A DNA stretch of 7,176 nt from Clostridia bacterium (GTDB lineage Bacteria; Bacillota; Clostridia; Oscillospirales; Butyricicoccaceae), in contig JAFYNW010000119.1 of assembly GCA_017547995.1 (NCBI GenBank), forward strand, positions 1 to 7,176, written 5' to 3'. Below the pieces are notes generated by a model. It saw only the letters and a list, made by a program, of their open reading frames with translations. It was not told the DNA's origin and made no database searches. The translations under genes and the position numbers were made by a program. This document shows positions 5,539 through 7,176 of this stretch, piece by piece (positions within the stretch are counted from its first letter, which is position 1; the number at the start of each line of letters is the position of its first letter).

Positions 5539-5543
5539 GGAGG
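5537..5543 (+). promoter_or_regulatory. Ribosome binding site for the LUD-domain gene
   Basis: A perfect AAGGAGG overlaps the last two bases of the yitT stop codon and is 7 nt before the ATG at 5551. It fixes the LUD start and supports strong translation within the operon. Confidence 0.85.
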
Positions 5544-5550
5544 AAACGTT

Positions 5551-6141
5551 ATGCTTAAATCTCTTGAAAAGAATCTTAATCTCCACAAAATCGGCTACAA
5601 ATATTTTGCTTCAGCAGCTGAGGCAAAAGAATATCTCAAGGCGGAGCTTGTCGGCGAAAAAATCGCATTCGGTGGCTCTATGACTCTTAAAGAGTTAGGC
5701 CTTTACGATATTCTCAAGCAGAATAACGAAGTTTTCTGGCATTGGGAAACAAAAACACCGGAACAGCGCAATATTGAAAGCGGTCTTACAACTTATTTGC
5801 TTTCTGCAAATGCAATTTCTGCAACAGGTGAAATTGTAAATATTGACGGTACAGGCAACAGAGTGGCAAATGCTATTTATGGTCCGCAGAAGGTATATTA
5901 CGTATGTGGTGAAAATAAGATTACACCTGACCTTCATTCTGCGATTGACAGAGCGAGAAACGTTGCGGCTCCTCCTAATGCAAAGCGTCTTGGTCTTAAT
6001 ACACCATGTGCAATTGATGGTAAGTGCCATAACTGTGCAAGTGAAAACCGCATCTGCAATGCTATGACTATTATTATGGGTAAGACTTCCAAACAGACAA
6101 AGTGCGAAGTGATTATTATAGGTGAAAAACTTGGATATTAA
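5551..6141 (+). CDS. LUD-domain protein (lactate utilisation LutC/YkgG-like, DUF1121 type)
   Basis: This 196-residue soluble protein is of the LUD superfamily, which includes LutC and part of LutB. It shows the sugar-isomerase-like fold motifs GGSMTLKELG (41-50) and NIDGTGNRVANAIYGP (97-112), with VYYVCGENK (115-123). The C-terminal part holds TPCAIDGKCHNC (151-162) and RIC (167-169), so four cysteines (153, 159, 162, 169) are placed C-x5-C-x2-C-x6-C, a likely metal or Fe-S site. LutC works with LutA and LutB in L-lactate oxidation, but neither partner is in the window. This short stand-alone type is common in anaerobic Clostridia and has no settled function, so lactate oxidation should not be assumed. 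It is cotranscribed with yitT. Its last 11 bases overlap the start of the following lipoprotein gene. Confidence 0.88.
   Translation: MLKSLEKNLNLHKIGYKYFASAAEAKEYLKAELVGEKIAFGGSMTLKELGLYDILKQNNEVFWHWETKTPEQRNIESGLTTYLLSANAISATGEIVNIDGTGNRVANAIYGPQKVYYVCGENKITPDLHSAIDRARNVAAPPNAKRLGLNTPCAIDGKCHNCASENRICNAMTIIMGKTSKQTKCEVIIIGEKLGY
6120..6125 (+). promoter_or_regulatory. AGGTGA ribosome binding site deciding the lipoprotein start
   Basis: AGGTGA is 5 nt before the TTG at 6131 and matches the 3' part of AGGAGGTGA. The in-frame GTG at 6122 lies inside this site and has only a weak purine stretch (6106-6112) upstream. The TTG is therefore the preferred start. Confidence 0.6.
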
Positions 6142-7176
6142 ACGAAAACTGGCGGTATTGGTGCTGGTGGGATGCTTGCTGTTTTCAGGCTGCAGCATAG
6201 GCGGTGAGGTTTATGAAAAAACACCTCATCTCAGCGATGAACCGGGGCAGATTCCTGCAGATATGGTCGTTGTCTCTACATATTCTGCTATAAAAGGAAA
6301 GATTCAGGAAATGGTCAATTCTGCAGTTCCATCTGCAAAGTTTGCCGTAGTCGATTACTGGGGCGACATTGATACCGATATCAAGGATATCATTATGCAG
6401 ATTACAACCGATGACCCTGTAGGCAGTTATGCCGTTTCGTCCATTATCTACGAGCAGGCAAAGACTATAGACTATCATCAGGTTTCTCTTTCTATTCAAT
6501 ATAAGAAAACGGCTGACGAAATTAGAAATATTATCAATATACGCAACCATGAGGATTTTGAAAACCATTTATTCGATATGTTTTCAAAGTTCAAAACCAA
6601 GCAGGTATTTAACGTATCTGTGTCTGAAACAGAATCTGAGCTTATCGACCTTGCATATAAGGCTTACTACAATTCGCCTACAACGGCGGTCGGCCTTAAG
6701 AGCGTCAAAATCAGTCCGGTTAAAGATACACGCATGAATCAGATTATTGAGTTTGAGCTGGAATATCTCTGGAACAAAGCGGATCTTCTGATTATGCAGG
6801 ACACGATAGAAAAAACTGTACACGAATTGTCTGCAGATATGCTTGACAAGACTACAGATGAAAAGATTCAGTTTATCTATGATTATCTCCAGACTATTCC
6901 AGTGGATAATGAAGCAATGATTGTTGTTGCTGAAACAAACAATACTCAGGCAAAGACAGAGCCGTATTCGGCATACGGTGCGCTTATCAACGGCAAGACT
7001 GCACAGAGTGGTATTGCTCTTGCGGCGAAGACCATGTGCGACGTGCTTGAAGTGCCAAGCATAATTGTTGAAGGTGACAAAAATGATATACCACACCTTT
7101 GGCTTATGGTGAAACGTGGCGATATATGGCAGCATTTTGACGTTTCGAATACAGAAGGCAACTATATCATCTCGTC
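6131..7176 (+). CDS. Predicted lipoprotein with degenerate transglutaminase-like domain (3' end outside window)
   Basis: The frame stays open to the window edge (348 full codons). From the TTG at 6131 the protein starts MDIKRKLAVLVLVGCLLFSGC, a lipoprotein signal with lipobox FSGC and lipidated Cys21; Cys15 in LVGC is a less likely alternative. Starting at GTG 6122 would add three residues. After the signal come two similar units of about 78 residues (54-131 and 143-220). A transglutaminase-like region follows: TTDEKIQFIYDYLQTIP (241-257), AYGALINGKTAQSGIALA (283-300) and HLW...WQHFDVS (322-339). His322 and Asp337 fit the catalytic His and Asp, but the usual C-x-G-Y-A nucleophile motif reads Q-S-G-I-A (Gln292), so the enzyme is probably inactive. 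It is likely anchored on the outer face of the membrane and may bind protein or peptidoglycan. I know no gene name for it. It is the third gene of the yitT operon and overlaps the LUD gene by 11 bases. Confidence 0.8.
   Translation, partial: MDIKRKLAVLVLVGCLLFSGCSIGGEVYEKTPHLSDEPGQIPADMVVVSTYSAIKGKIQEMVNSAVPSAKFAVVDYWGDIDTDIKDIIMQITTDDPVGSYAVSSIIYEQAKTIDYHQVSLSIQYKKTADEIRNIINIRNHEDFENHLFDMFSKFKTKQVFNVSVSETESELIDLAYKAYYNSPTTAVGLKSVKISPVKDTRMNQIIEFELEYLWNKADLLIMQDTIEKTVHELSADMLDKTTDEKIQFIYDYLQTIPVDNEAMIVVAETNNTQAKTEPYSAYGALINGKTAQSGIALAAKTMCDVLEVPSIIVEGDKNDIPHLWLMVKRGDIWQHFDVSNTEGNYIIS

Noticed and set aside
6584..7135. Antisense reading frame of 183 codons across the lipoprotein gene
   Set aside because: The plus-strand frame has a lipoprotein signal and a transglutaminase-like fold pattern, and stays open to the window edge. 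The antisense product is Cys/His/Arg-rich and has no domain pattern.
1..7176. CRISPR array, tRNA or rRNA genes, insertion sequence, phage or defence system
   Set aside because: No direct-repeat array, cloverleaf-like segment, transposase, integrase or terminal inverted repeats were seen. Codon use looks even throughout and the genes are ordinary chromosomal ones.

Overview
The window looks like chromosome of a low-to-moderate GC anaerobic Clostridia member (Bacillota), probably an Oscillospiraceae/Lachnospiraceae-type gut or sediment organism. The evidence is AAGGAGG-type ribosome binding sites, clean sigma-A promoters, a DUF1858 redox-disulfide protein, a SPASM radical SAM enzyme, RqcH, YitT and a stand-alone LUD protein. 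The genus is not determined. Every gene looks intact, apart from the two cut by the window edges. I see no phage, transposon, CRISPR or RNA-gene signature, and no gap over 300 bases lacks a gene.

Left block, plus strand (1-3947): the 3' end of a radical SAM/SPASM gene; a strong sigma-A promoter; a 65-residue DUF1858 CxxC protein; a 12-bp hairpin; then a tightly packed run of trmK (tRNA m1A22 methyltransferase), rqcH (ribosome quality control, alanine tailing) and a small alpha/beta hydrolase. trmK to rqcH is a 4-nt gap. rqcH to the hydrolase is a 1-nt TAATG overlap.

Middle (3897-4538, minus strand): trmB (tRNA m7G46 methyltransferase), converging on the hydrolase with a 51-bp coding overlap. 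There is no room for a terminator between them. Instead, the hydrolase coding sequence carries on its antisense strand a hairpin followed by CTTTTATTTT, which looks like the trmB terminator. A second terminator-like element lies antisense inside rqcH.

Right block, plus strand (4672-7176): divergent from trmB across a 133-bp gap holding two back-to-back sigma-A promoters. It contains a YitT-family membrane protein, a LUD-domain protein with a four-Cys cluster, and a lipoprotein that runs off the window. The lipoprotein has two similar ~78-residue N-terminal units and a transglutaminase-like domain that appears to lack the catalytic cysteine.

Functionally the left and middle blocks centre on tRNA and translation (TrmK, RqcH, TrmB), while the right block is membrane or envelope-facing with unclear physiology. 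I do not see a clear new multi-gene system. The most notable points are the degenerate transglutaminase lipoprotein, the terminators embedded in coding sequence, the unusual leader of trmK, and a D-to-E change at a key RqcH position.
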